From positions 63,954,009 to 64,018,008 of the forward strand of contig CM045761.1 in NCBI GenBank assembly GCA_025200525.1: 64,000 bases of DNA, given 5' to 3'. Under the pieces are notes generated by a model, which did no database searches, was not told the origin of the DNA, and worked only from the letters and a program-made list of their open reading frames with translations. Within the stretch, counting starts at the first letter, position 1. The number at the start of each line of letters is the position of its first letter. Shown piece after piece: positions 1 through 9,480 of this stretch. The DNA comes from Camellia lanceoleosa. Lineage: Eukaryota > Streptophyta > Magnoliopsida > Ericales > Theaceae. Made by a program: the position numbers and the translations under genes.

Positions 1-1
1 T

Positions 2-811
2 TCCAGGGATCGAGAGAGACGTCAGTCTCCTCGACGTCGAAGCAGGTCGCCTAGGCGGGACAAGCAGCCGCAGGGCAGATCTCCTCAACCTCGAGTCGAG
101 AGGGGATTTGACGCGAATCTGTGCCCATTAAGCTTTGCGGTATTTGTGGGGAATAGACCCATAACAGAGGCGGACTCGATCGGTCGAGTCCCAAATGTAG
201 CGATTGAGTTTGCTCGACAAATTTTTCCTCTTGAGGTTTAGCAATCGATGGTAGGTCGACAGGACTACGAAGTATTTTGTGAAGGCATTCACGGGGCGGT
301 GAAGGGGCTTTACACTGCCTATGAAATCAGCATACGGCTGCGTGCTGCCCGCCGAGAAATGGAGAAGAAGGAGGAACGTATTCGAAGTTTGGAGGCTCGC
401 GAGGAGGCGGCTGAGCGCGAGTTAAGGATGACCAAGGCGGCTCAGGCACAACCCGCTGGGCAAGGAAACCTAATCGTGGAAGAAAGGGTTACCCGGGCTC
501 ATTACATCAAGGCTCACGATCGTGAGACGGTGAGTATGTTCGCAATGGAGACTGCGAAGGGGAGGGCCTATGAAAAAGGTTTTCATGAAGGCCGAAAAAT
601 TAGAATTAAAAAGACCAAGGAGAAACTTGCTGAAGAAGTTTGTCGATGTGAAAATTGTGGATTTAGGCATGGTTGGATCAAGGCATCTCAAGCCGCGAAA
701 GCTCTTCGAGCGTCGGGCATTGATTCGGCATCACCACTCTATCACAGTAAACATTTTCTGTTTTCCGCTTTTGAAGTCGGGAAGAGTGAGGATGAGGGTG
801 ACGCCGTATAA
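2..811 (+). pseudogene. Antisense accessory frame of E1, copy A (RS-rich plus coiled coil)
   Basis: This plus-strand frame is antisense to E1 gag-pro and runs in from the left edge. It holds an arginine/serine-rich stretch at about 5-60 (repeated SR, RS and SP dipeptides), then about 60 codons, then one TAG stop at 239-241. The same frame continues with ATG at 248 and gives 187 residues to 811. That part has a charged, probably coiled-coil segment (residues about 32-60, rich in E, R, K and A), a CxxC pair near residue 133 and an acidic C-terminus. No catalytic motif is visible and I do not recognise the family. Additional antisense frames between gag-pol and the 3' LTR are known in Tat elements, and the position fits. 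An AATAAA signal lies 70 bp downstream (881-886). Confidence 0.55.
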
Positions 812-1339
812 GTATACCTATTGTAAGGTTGAAACGCAGATCATGTTCAAAACTATGTATTTTATTGTTTGTTTGATTGAATAAAAATGTTCTATTATAA
901 ATATTTCGTTGCAGTTCGTATTCGGCATGTACGCGTTTCGTTTTATTGTATACATGTTTGAATGAATGTATAAACGTTGATCGGTCTGAGTATCTGTTAA
1001 GTGTCCAATGATACGCCGGTTTATAGGCAGGGTCGATCCATACGTGATAGCCGTTTATTCCTGAATGAGGCCATTGTAACTCGAGGAAGCCGAAAACCAG
1101 TGAGTAGAGTGGCTGCGGCAAATTTGACTCGGCTCAGGGCCTAGATTTTTGGCCAGTGCATGTGCTTCAAAAAGTCATTTGGATAACTAGGCCATGGAGA
1201 ATGTCAACTGACGTTTGTCTCATGGAGTTTAGCGTTAATGAAATCGCCTCGGGATTGGGGCCTCGGGATCGCGACCAGTATTGAAAATAAAAGGAGTGGG
1301 CACTTCGCGCAGATAAACAATCACTTATTATGTGAGGTG
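812..1339. other. Spacer between the two antisense frame copies
   Basis: AT-rich sequence with a canonical AATAAA (881-886) on the plus strand downstream of copy A, as expected for the 3' end of an antisense transcript. No coding region, tandem repeat or RNA gene is visible in the rest. Confidence 0.4.
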
Positions 1340-1700
1340 AGATAAGTAGGGATGTTAGTTAGAGAGGCTCGGAGTTCAGCCAAGCTTGGTGTTACAATGG
1401 AGCGTGGCAGAGGACCCATCCGTATGGGAGGTAGGGCGTCCAAAAGTTGGTATGATTCTTCAAGTCGTCGAAGCAGATCACCCCGAAAGGAAAGGCAACG
1501 ACCGTTGGGTTTATCCTTTCTTGTCCTGGATCTTTGCCTTGACATTGTCAATGGTACCAGGGGAAGTTTGGCAATGCGCAAGTCATGGGCTTGGGCGCAG
1601 TTGGCTCAAGGCATTGCAAACCGTGGAGGACTTCCGGGTGACGGGAGTTGATTCGGCGCTGCCACTTTACCAATGCGTCTTTTCCCCTTTTTAGCTTTTG
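1340..1700 (+). pseudogene. Antisense accessory frame of E1, copy B (degenerate, internally deleted)
   Basis: This second plus-strand remnant resembles both ends of copy A. Around 1452-1500 it encodes an RS-rich stretch (SSSRRSRSPRKERQR) like that at the start of copy A. At about 1585-1690, in another frame, it encodes a C-terminal motif close to copy A (V/I-D-S-A-L/S-P-L-Y). The coiled-coil middle is missing and at least one frameshift separates the halves. An AATAAA follows at 1765-1770, paralleling copy A. The two copies therefore look like a tandem duplication that included the 3' flank. The assignment rests on by-eye similarity. Confidence 0.45.
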
Positions 1701-1873
1701 AGGTTGAAAATGGGTATTGTAATGCTCAAATGCAGGTTGCGTTGATGTAACAACTGTTTGATCAAATAAAAAGTTTTATTTCAAACATTTGCGTCTTATT
1801 CTGAATTTTTTATATGCTTAGTTAAGCACCTTATTTCGGATGTTGCGTGTTTTGTTTTGTTTTGTTTTGTTCA

Positions 1874-3366
1874 TGCCGAAGGGTACTCCGAGTCCGGAGA
1901 CTTAATCGAACACTAAGGTGTCATGCACCAAAGGGGGCTCCGAATCCGGAGGCTTAATCGGTCCGAAGGTGTCATGCACCAAAGGGGGCTCCGAATCCGG
2001 AGACTTAATGTGGCCAATCGTGATATCCACGAAGGGCGTTCCGAATCCGGAGTCTTAATCGGCCCTAAGGTGTCATGCACTAAAGGGAGCTCCGAATCCG
2101 GAGACCTAATGTGGCCAATCATGATATCCACGAAGGGCGCTCCGAATCCGGAGTCTTAATCGACCCTAAGGTGTCATGCACTAAAAGGGGCTCCAAATCC
2201 GGAGACTTAATCGGCCCTAAGGTGTCATGCACCAAAGGGGGCTCCGAATCCGGAGACCTAATCGGCCCTAAGGTGTCATGCACCAAAGGGGGCTCTGAAT
2301 CCGGAGACTTAATGTGGCCAATCGTAATATCCACGAAGGGCGCTCCGAATCCGGAGTCTTAATCGGCCCTAAGGTGTCATGCACCAAAGGAGGCTCCGAA
2401 TCTGGAGGCTTAATTGGCCCTAAGGTGTCATGCACCAAAGGGGGCTCCGAATCCGGAGACTTAATCGACCTTAAGGTGTCATGCGCCAAAGGAGGCTCCA
2501 AATCCGGAGACTTAATGTGGCCAATCGTGATATCCACGAAGGGTGCTCCGAATCCGGAGGCTTAATCGGCCCTAAGGTGTCATTCACCAAAGGGGGCTCC
2601 AAATCCGGAGACTTAATTGTCTCTAAGGTGTCATGCACCAAAGGGGGCTCCGAATCTGGAGACTTAATGTGGCCAATCGTGATATCTACGAAGGGCGCTC
2701 CGAATCCGGAGTGTTAATCTGCCCTAAGGTGTCATGCACCAAAGGGGGCTTCGAATCCGGAGACTTAATTGGCCCTAAGGTGTCATGCACCAAAAGGGGT
2801 TCTGAATCTGGAGACTTAATGTGGCCAATCGTGATATCCACGAAGGGTGCTCCGAATCCGGAGGCTTAATCGGCCCTAAGGTGTCATACACCAAAGGGGG
2901 CTCTGAATCCGGAGGCTTAATCGGCCCTAAGGTGTCATGCACCAAAGGGGGCTCTGAATCCGGAGACTTAATTGGCCCTAAGGTGTCATGCTCCAAAGGG
3001 GGCTCCGAATCCGGAGGCTTAATTGGCCCTAAGGTGTCATGCACCAAAGGGGGCTCCGAATCCGAAGATTTAATGTGGCCAATCGTGATATCTACGAAGG
3101 GCACTCCGAATCTGGAGTCTTAGTCAGCCCTAAGGTGTCATGCATCAAAGGGGGCTCCGAATTCGGAGGCTTAACCGGCCCTAAGGTGTCATGCACCAAA
3201 GGGGGCTCCGAATCCAGAGCTTAATCAGCCCTAAGGTGTCATGCACCAAAGGGGGCTTTGAATCTGGAGACTTAATGTGGCCAATCGTGATATCCATGAA
3301 GGGTGCTCCGAATCCGAAGGCTTAATCGGCCCTAAGGTATCATGCACCAAAGGGGGGCTTTGAATC
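1874..3366. repeat. Tandem array of about 29 units of 51/50 bp with higher-order structure
   Basis: Two unit types alternate. Type A is 51 bp and contains GGTGTCATGCACCAAAGG. Type B is 50 bp and contains TGGCCAATCGTGATATCCAC. Both share a core CTCCGAATCCGGAG, a 5-bp inverted repeat (CTCCG/CGGAG) around AATC. Type B starts at 2010, 2111, 2314, 2517, 2669, 2821, 3074 and 3277. The spacings of 101, 203, 203, 152, 152, 253 and 203 bp mean one to four A units per B unit. Because 51 is divisible by three and the unit has no stop, long spurious frames run through it on both strands. The array lies between protease and antisense frames of E1, the place where Tat elements are known to carry hypervariable 3' repeats that can seed satellites. 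Confidence 0.95.
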
Positions 3367-3545
3367 GTCGACATGACGAGCGCTACGATGGGGTTTGAGA
3401 AATGAATTGAGCAACAAAGAAAAATGGTTTGCATTGCAGAAGTGATATATATACAAGTATCAAAGCCCACAGGTCGGGTCAGTGATAGGGTTTTCATAAA
3501 ATCTCTGTTTGTGCCGATTGCAGGGAGCCACGGATTTCTTCAATG

Positions 3546-4328
3546 TCATGGGCTGTCGGGAAGCGCACAAGCTGATGATAAGTGCTTGGAACGGCCTTCA
3601 TAATATGTTACCAGGTTTCGCCCCATGATGACATTATATGGCAAAGGGAGCTTTACGACCAGGAATTCTACTTCGACCGTTCTGGAGCCCGCTCGAACAT
3701 GTAGTATGATCTTCCCTAACGGGTACTCAGGATTCGTATTAAAGCCGAACAATGGGTGAGGCGCCGGAGACAGATCTGACTCGTTGAAGCCGAGTTTGAT
3801 GAAAGTTTTGTAATACATAACCTCTGAAGTACTCCCTGGGTCTATGAGAATGCGTTCAATGGTGAACCGATTTACGCGTAATTTGATGACCAACGGATCG
3901 ATGTGGGAGGCTGTTGTGCCGCTAAGATCGGAGTCATTGAAAGTCATTGTCGGAGCTTCTCTGGGCCATTCGGTCGGAATATGTTGCTTTTGGGGGATTG
4001 GATGCGATTGAATTATGTGCACGGTTGGGGATGCAGGCAGGCTGTAGATTATATGGTTCACGCCAAGTGGAGATGAGTCCTGCCTCAAGGCTAGTGCCTT
4101 GATTGGCTTTCCCTTTCTCACGTACTGTTGCAGTCGGCTGTCTTGCACTAGTTCTTCCAGGTGATTCTTTAATGCGTAACAACTCTCAGTTTCGTGGCCG
4201 TGATCTTTGTGATACTCGCACCGCCTATCCCTTCTTCGTGTGTCGGGTGGCCCCACCATCTTTGACGGCCATTTGAAGAATGGAAGGTGTTGGACTTTGG
4301 TCATTATTGCAGCGATTGGTTCTGACAA
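3546..4328 (-). pseudogene. E1 zinc-knuckle-like gag end plus retropepsin-type protease
   Basis: Reads as 260 codons on the minus strand. A C-x2-H-x4-H-x4-C motif at residues about 38-50 (CEYHKDHGHETESC) is the knuckle-like element typical of plant Tat gag. An aspartic protease fold follows, with active-site segment LIDPGS at about residue 162. The canonical DTG is DPG here, so the catalytic motif is altered. A flap/C-terminal segment ending in VIMGRN is recognisable. After that the frame shifts: the usual start of the RT linker is readable in a neighbouring frame at about 3580-3490 and then stops. The 3367-3490 stretch holds no further pol. Loss of polymerase and the altered active site indicate a dead, gag-pro-only copy. 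Confidence 0.8.
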
Positions 4329-4528
4329 CTCTGTGTACTTCTTGTCAGCACGCCTCGAGCGCCTGCTGTCGACTTGCAGTTGTTCATTCGTCCGGTGGGA
4401 GCATTGATCGCTTGATCGGAGAGAGTCCCACCTTTTGTCTCATTTAGCGCGTTGCCATGGCTCAGGGCTCGGAGGTGGCACGGAACTTATTGGTTGAGAA
4501 ATTTTAGGGGGGCCGTTTTGTTGGACAT

Positions 4529-5540
4529 TTATTCGGCTTTTATTCTCAAGGCATTATCTTCCACTTTGCAATACTCTTCAACTTTCTTCATCAATGCCCA
4601 GACTATTTTGGGGCGTCTTCTGGTCAGGGAACTGCGAAGAGCACTGTCAGGATGTAGTCCCATTTTGAAGGCGGTGATGGCTATGGAGTCGTTGCAAGCG
4701 TCGTCGACAAGATTGAAGCAATCCCAATAGCGCGCCGAATACGCTCTGAGCATTTCTCTTGACTGGATCTACATAGCCTAGAGAGAGTCGGCCTATTTCG
4801 GCTGTACCTCGTTGGTGATGAACCTGGCCCTGAAGGATTTCTGTAATTGATGGAAGCTTTTGATCGAAGTCGGCTCCAGTTTGTAATACCACCTGACAGC
4901 TAATGGCTCCAGGCTGCTGGGGAATATTCGGCACATGAGGGCTTCGTTGTCTGTATGCAATGTTATGGCCTGCTTGTAGTGACGGATATGATCAGTGGGG
5001 TCTGATTTTCCGTCGTAAAGAGTGAATGACGGAGCTTTGAACCGCCCTTGCAATCCGTCGGACAAAAGGATCGTGCTGGTCCTCTTTGTCTGAACTGCTT
5101 CTCCTGCGCTTGTTCCTTGTATGTAGACTCTTTTCGGAGGAGCTGGAAGTTTCGGATCGTCCCTTCTTGTTGAGCTCCGTGGGTAATGAGTTGGAGTCGC
5201 TATCGGTATCCTTTGGTCGGGCTCGAGGTTGTTATCCACCGGCCTTCGGAGGTTGTTCGGGATCTTGGTGCACGGCTTCTCTAGATTTTGCTACTTCTAG
5301 GGCCAAATCTTGACAGAGATGTTCATTTTCAACGATCATGTTCTCCAGCCTTTGTTCATTCTGCTTTGCTTGTTTCATGATCGCTTGCATTGTCTCTTGT
5401 GCTGAAGTTGTTGGTGAATCGAAGTTCAAGGCGCGTCTTGCAGTGATGGTCTCCTTTCCGAGCATATTTGCTGGAGTGAGGTCATCTCTCTGTGCGGTCT
5501 CGTCAGTGGCTATCGGAGGATCTTCAGTCACGCCTGCCAT
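4529..5540 (-). pseudogene. gag: E1 gag
   Basis: The start is the ATG at 5540, about 16 bp inside the primer-binding site. The first segment (5540-5232) has a charged, probably coiled-coil region (residues 45-90). The capsid-like segment (5239-4793, shifted frame) shows the retrotransposon gag pattern FTLYDGKSDPTDHIRHY, followed by a conserved W in AVRWYY and a K/R-rich end. Its frame continues after a stop as 4753-4529, with an ALR/SLTRRRP-type segment. At least one frameshift and one stop break it. The gag would assemble the particle that packages element RNA. Confidence 0.75.
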
Positions 5541-5555
5541 GGATGTATTTGAGTA

Positions 5556-5573
5556 TTCCTACAGATGGCGCCA
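5556..5573 (-). promoter_or_regulatory. Primer-binding site of E1
   Basis: The minus strand reads TGGCGCCATCTGTAGGAA, starting two bases inside the LTR end. It begins with TGG, as required to pair with a tRNA CCA end, and resembles the TGGCGCC-type sites of plant Tat/Athila elements. The exact tRNA was not matched. Confidence 0.7.
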
Positions 5574-5575
5574 AT

Positions 5576-5979
5576 TGTGGAGAAGTGGTTTGGAAATACT
5601 CTTCAGATCTTGGGAGACGCTAGTGATCCTCAGCTAGTCACCTAAAAAGATACAAACACTTCGGTCGGGGGTGCCGAAATTAGCACTCTGACGGACAAGT
5701 CAGTTCAGACACTCAAGATAGCTTGTTTACTAAGTTAAGTGAAGTGATTCCTACATACCTTTCTCAATCCATTGTTCCTGTATTTATACCTGTTCCTTTT
5801 GATCCTCGGGGCTAGGGCCTACTTTTTAATCCTTGTCTTTTCTCTTATTTGGCTCTAAGGATCTACACTTATTTGGCACATATATTATATTCGGCTTCCC
5901 ATTCTCGTAGGATACAGCCGATTAATATCAGTCTTCTAAGGTACGCACCTTTTGATTTTGCCATTATTCGGCTCCCACA
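5576..5979 (-). mobile_element. E1 5' LTR (404 bp)
   Basis: On the minus strand it starts TGTGGGAGCC and ends CTTCTCCACA, giving TG...CA ends and a short terminal inverted repeat. A TATAAATA box is present on the minus strand at 5781-5788, so transcription would run toward gag. It is about a tenth the length of the LTRs of E3 and E5, so E1 belongs to a different family. The inner boundary abuts the primer-binding site and the outer boundary abuts the RT of E2. Confidence 0.75.
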
Positions 5980-5982
5980 CTA

Positions 5983-7050
5983 ACCTTGACTTGTGAACCA
6001 CTATTTGGCCTCTTGAAAAAAGGAAAGAAGTTTCAATGGGACGATCGGTGTCAGTTTGTGTTTGAATAAGTTAAGCAATACCTGCAGAATCTGCCTATGT
6101 TGTTGTCGCCAAAATTGGAAAAATCGCTGATTTTGTACCTGTCTGTGACAAACTCAACCATGGGGTGTATGTTAGTTTAGGAGTCTGAGGCCAAGGCGGA
6201 GAAAGCCATTTACTACTTGAGCAAGAAAATGCTGGATTATGAGACCCGTTACACTTCCCTCGAGAAATCTTGTCTAGCCTTGGTATGGGCTACTCGGAAG
6301 TTGAGGCACTACCTATTAGCTCACTCTGTAATCCTAGTTTCGAGATTAGATCCCATCAAATATCTCTTCGAGAAACCAGTGCTTACGGTAGGCTAGCCCA
6401 TTGGTTGCTTATTCTCTTTGAATTCGATTTTACATATGTTACATGCAAGTCGATTACAGGGAGAGCTGTAGTGGAATTCCTGGCAGATCACCCCGTAGAG
6501 GAGGATAAAGTGGTGGAGTATTTGTTCCCAGATGAAGATATTCGGCAAATAGAGGACAAAACGTGGACAATGTACTTTGGGATCGGTGTATTGTTGATAG
6601 CACCAGATGACTCCCATATACCCTTAGCCTTCAAACTCCAGTTCAAAGTATCTAACAACGAAGTAGAATATGAGGCGTGTATTTCTGGTTTAGAAGCCGC
6701 CCTTGAACTAGGGGCAAAAATGTTAGACGTCATTGGGGATTCGAACTTGGTTGTGTCTCAAGCCAACGGAGATTGGCGGGTTAAAGAAGAGAAAATGAAG
6801 GTTTACCATCAGGTCTTGGATATGCTAATTCTGAGGTTTGAAAAATTAACGTTTATCTACCTGCTAAGGGAGAACAACCGATTCACTGATGCACTAGCAG
6901 CTCTGTCTTTTATGGTGGACATTCCATTGGAAGTGAGGATGCGTCTGATTATTATTGAACAAAAGTACACGCCAGCCTATGAAACTATTACCGCGATAGA
7001 TGAGGCTTCAGACAAGAACCCCTAGTACTTTGATATCTGGAATTTCCTAG
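5983..7050 (+). pseudogene. pol: E2 RT connection, RNase H and archaeal-type second RNase H
   Basis: Translated pieces match E3 pol closely. They include the RT thumb/connection (KKGKKF-type segment at about 6015), an RNase H region with YYLSKKMLDYETRY (6211-6252) and WATRKLRHYLLAHS, and a second RNase H carrying VLLIAPDDSH, a central ALELGA segment and GDSNLVVSQANGDW (6594-6775). Two RNase H domains are a known mark of the Tat lineage. The DGA active-site segment normally just before the second domain is absent, because MYF runs straight into GIGVLL. Several stops and frameshifts occur before 6270, so it is non-functional. Confidence 0.8.
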
Positions 7051-8436
7051 AAATTGAGGCATATCCACCAAGAGCAAATGCCAAGGACAAAAGGGGAATA
7101 CGGTGTCTGGCCATTCAATTTATCATCTGAGGGGGCAAGCTGTCCAAAAGAGGCCATCTGGGAATGCATAAACTATGCATTGAAAAAGAGGAATCAAAGC
7201 GCCTTATGGAGGCCATTCTTAGAGGAGAGTGCGGAGCTCACATGAATGGTGTGATGCTTGCTCGAAAAATTCTTAGACAAGGCTACTACTGGTCAACCAT
7301 GGAAGAGGATTATTGGTTTTGTTCGGCGATGCCATAAATGCCAGATTCCTGCCAATCGTTTGAACGTTCCGCCGTTAAAGTCCTACAACATGACTTCACC
7401 ATGGCCATTTTCTGTTTGGGGAATAAATGTTATCGGTGCAGTCGTGCCAAAAGGGTCAATTGGGCATGAGTTCATCATGGTAGCAATCAACTACTTCACG
7501 AAATTGGTAGTGGCCCAGTCCTATGCCAATCGTATGAACGTTCCGCCATCAAAGCTCAACATGACTTCACCATGGCCATTTTCTGTTTGGGGAATAAATG
7601 TTATCGGTGTAGTCGCGCCAAAAAGGTCAAATGGGCATGAGTTCATCATGGTAGCAATCGACGACTTCATGAAATAGGTAGCGGTCTAATCCTACTCTGT
7701 GTTAAAAGCATCGCATATGGCTAAGTTCATCAAGAACAACATGATCTGTAGGTATGGGGTGCCTAATGAGATTATCTCTGATAATGGGTTGCATTTCAAG
7801 AAAAAGGTGATAGACTTGCTTGAGAAATATAATGTGGCTTCCCATAAGTCATCAACCTACAAGCTGCAGACCAATGGGGCCGTTGAGATCGCCAACAAAA
7901 ATATTAAGAGAATTCTGCAGAAGATGGTTGAAACTTACAGGGATTGGCCAGATAAATTTTCATTTGCCCTTTGGGACTATAGAACCTTGATCCGAATATT
8001 TACAGGGGCAACTCCTCATTCTCTCGTTTATGGGATGGAGGCTGTTTTGCCAATTGAAGTTAAAGTGCCCTCACTACGAGTTATGGCTGAGTGTCAGATA
8101 GCAGAGGTAGATTGGCAGCAAAGTAGGTTTGAGGAGTTAATATTGTTTGATGAGAAAAAACTAAGAGCATTGTATCATGTCTAGGGTTACCAACACCGAA
8201 TCACTAGGGCTTTTAACAAGAAAGTTAAGTCCAGAAATCTTCAAGAAGGGGACATGGTGCTGAAAGACAACTGGGCTCCCAGTTATAACCCTAGGGGCTA
8301 GTTCAAACCCAGCTGGACTGGTCCTTACATCATTAAGTCAATCTAGTCAGAAGGGACGTTTATTCTTATGGACTTGGATGGCCTAGAATTCTCACAACCG
8401 ACCAATATGGACAAGTTGAAGAAATACTACCCCTGA
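7051..8436 (+). pseudogene. pol: E2 integrase with internal duplication
   Basis: A zinc-binding region (ending RRCHKCQIPANR, 7322-7357) leads into the core domain with WGINVIGAV. The second catalytic region follows with SDNGLHFKKK, then NGAVEIANKN. The C-terminal region ends at a conserved LEFSQPTNMDKLKKYYP (to 8433). The segment holding the first catalytic aspartate region is present twice (see 7351-7680), and in both copies the Asp of WGID is Asn. Stops at about 7675, 7690, 8184 and 8300 and changed catalytic residues make it inactive. Confidence 0.8.
7351..7680 (+). repeat. 174-bp tandem duplication within E2 integrase
   Basis: GCCAATCGTTTGAACGTTCC at 7351 recurs with one change at 7525, and similarity continues through MTSPWPFSVWGINVIG and GHEFIMVAI in both copies. 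The offset of 174 bp is 58 codons, so the frame is kept. The second copy has a 3-bp deletion after CCGCCATCAAAG. E3 has only one copy of this segment. Confidence 0.85.
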
Positions 8437-9480
8437 GAGGCTCGCTAGGCCAAAAACCTGAAGGGCGACCTAGGCAAAAGTTAGAGCATGGAAAATTAGA
8501 AATAAAGAAAAATTGAGCTCGCAAGGTTGAAAATCCCAAAGGGTGGCTTTGGTAAAAGTTAGAGCACAAAAGGAGAGAGTTAATACTTGAGTGAACCCGA
8601 ACTGAACTACGTAAGGCCTGATTCCCTTTTAAGGATACGTAGGCAACTTCACGTTGAAGTTCAGCCGTAACTATCTCCAATTCAACTGTCCTGTCCATTT
8701 TTTTGATCAGGTCATCTTTGTTCACCATCTATTAGTTCGGTTACGCCCTTTATTTCGGGAAGAAAAGTTGGTTACAGTGTAGAGCAGTAGTGATATGCAA
8801 TCAGGGGTAGTTATGATTTCTTTTGATTTGGGACTGTACATCTTGAGAATCGATTCTATGTGTGTCAAGTGGAGATCGTTTTCGAAAATTGTTTTGAAGA
8901 GTTTTAATAAAAGTTGATTTTGTTCAAAATTTTACCCTTTTACAACTTGGACCATTTTTGGGACCGAAAGGAAAATTTTCAGTACTCGTAACTTTAATTT
9001 TATTGATTTCAACACAAGTACATTCTTCAACTCTTTGATTTAGATCAAAGTTGCTTTCATATCTTAAAAACTTGAAAAGAAAAGATCAAAGTAGTAAAAC
9101 TAGGGGCACAGCTAAGGTAGGTGGCTCTATGCCAAAAACGGCCCAACTTCTGCCTCCTCTTCGAGCCAAGCCAAACACTCCTTAGACAAGGTGTAACTGA
9201 AACTAATGGCAAGGGCCAGAATCTCTCTCGTCCTCCAGGCTGTAAGATACCGGGGCAGGTGCGAGGCGTGAACCGAAAATGAAGTTATGTATTCCACTCC
9301 CTCATCTAGACGCATCTGATCATGCACGAATTGGCATCGGAACTAGAGAGGAAAGTAGAATACGCAATGTGTAAAGCCAATTAACTCTACACCTGACTGT
9401 CGGGACATGCTGTAGCTCATCTCAGCCAAATTAAGCCAAGGGCAATGCCAAGTTATGTCAGCTGCAGACCGGTGTGGACT
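8437..9480 (+). other. E2 3' untranslated region, left part
   Basis: Three parts are also present after pol in E3 and E5. The first is a two-copy imperfect direct repeat (8439-8488 and 8515-8566), both copies ending AAAAGTTAGAGCA. The second is the hairpin motif at 8607-8642. The third is a block at about 8800-9115 matching 22910-23170 and 50570-50850 in reverse orientation. From 9360 to 9475 it matches the reverse of about 50330-50180 in E5. No coding sequence is seen. Confidence 0.7.
8607..8642 (+). other. Conserved nested hairpin motif (E2 copy)
   Basis: The outer arms are CTACGTA (8607-8613) and TACGTAG (8636-8642). An inner CCTTTTAAGG (8625-8634) is itself a palindrome. Related motifs with the same internal GATTCC/GGAATC block lie at 20210-20245, 23386-23422, 47422-47457 and 51073-51109, always in the 3' region of a Tat element. 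Confidence 0.7.

Larger units (their letters stand above)
1..5979 (-). mobile_element. E1: non-autonomous Tat-like Ty3/gypsy element, left end outside window
   Basis: The element reads right to left: short 5' LTR (5576-5979), primer-binding site (5556-5573), gag (about 5540-4529), protease (4328-3546), tandem array (3366-1874), then two copies of an antisense reading frame (1700-1340 and 811 to the left edge). No reverse transcriptase, RNase H or integrase lies between protease and array, so the copy lacks pol. The order gag-pro, 3' tandem repeats and antisense accessory frame matches what is known of Tat-lineage plant elements. The 3' LTR should lie left of the window. The right boundary cuts into the RT region of E2, so E1 inserted into E2. 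The predicted target duplication is CTAAC (5980-5984), to be found again beyond the missing 3' LTR. Confidence 0.8.

Noticed and set aside
1913..3224. Many overlapping open frames on both strands through the 1.9-3.4 kb region
   Set aside because: They result from a stop-free 51-bp repeat unit whose length is a multiple of three. They switch frame at each 50-bp unit and have no start, domain or context of a gene.
1874..3366. CRISPR-like direct repeats
   Set aside because: Units are contiguous without unique spacers, and the setting is a plant retrotransposon.
1874..3366. Compensatory change in the E1 array hairpin
   Set aside because: Variants (CTCTG, CTGGAG, CCGAAG) are single changes, mostly at CpG, without matching change on the other arm.
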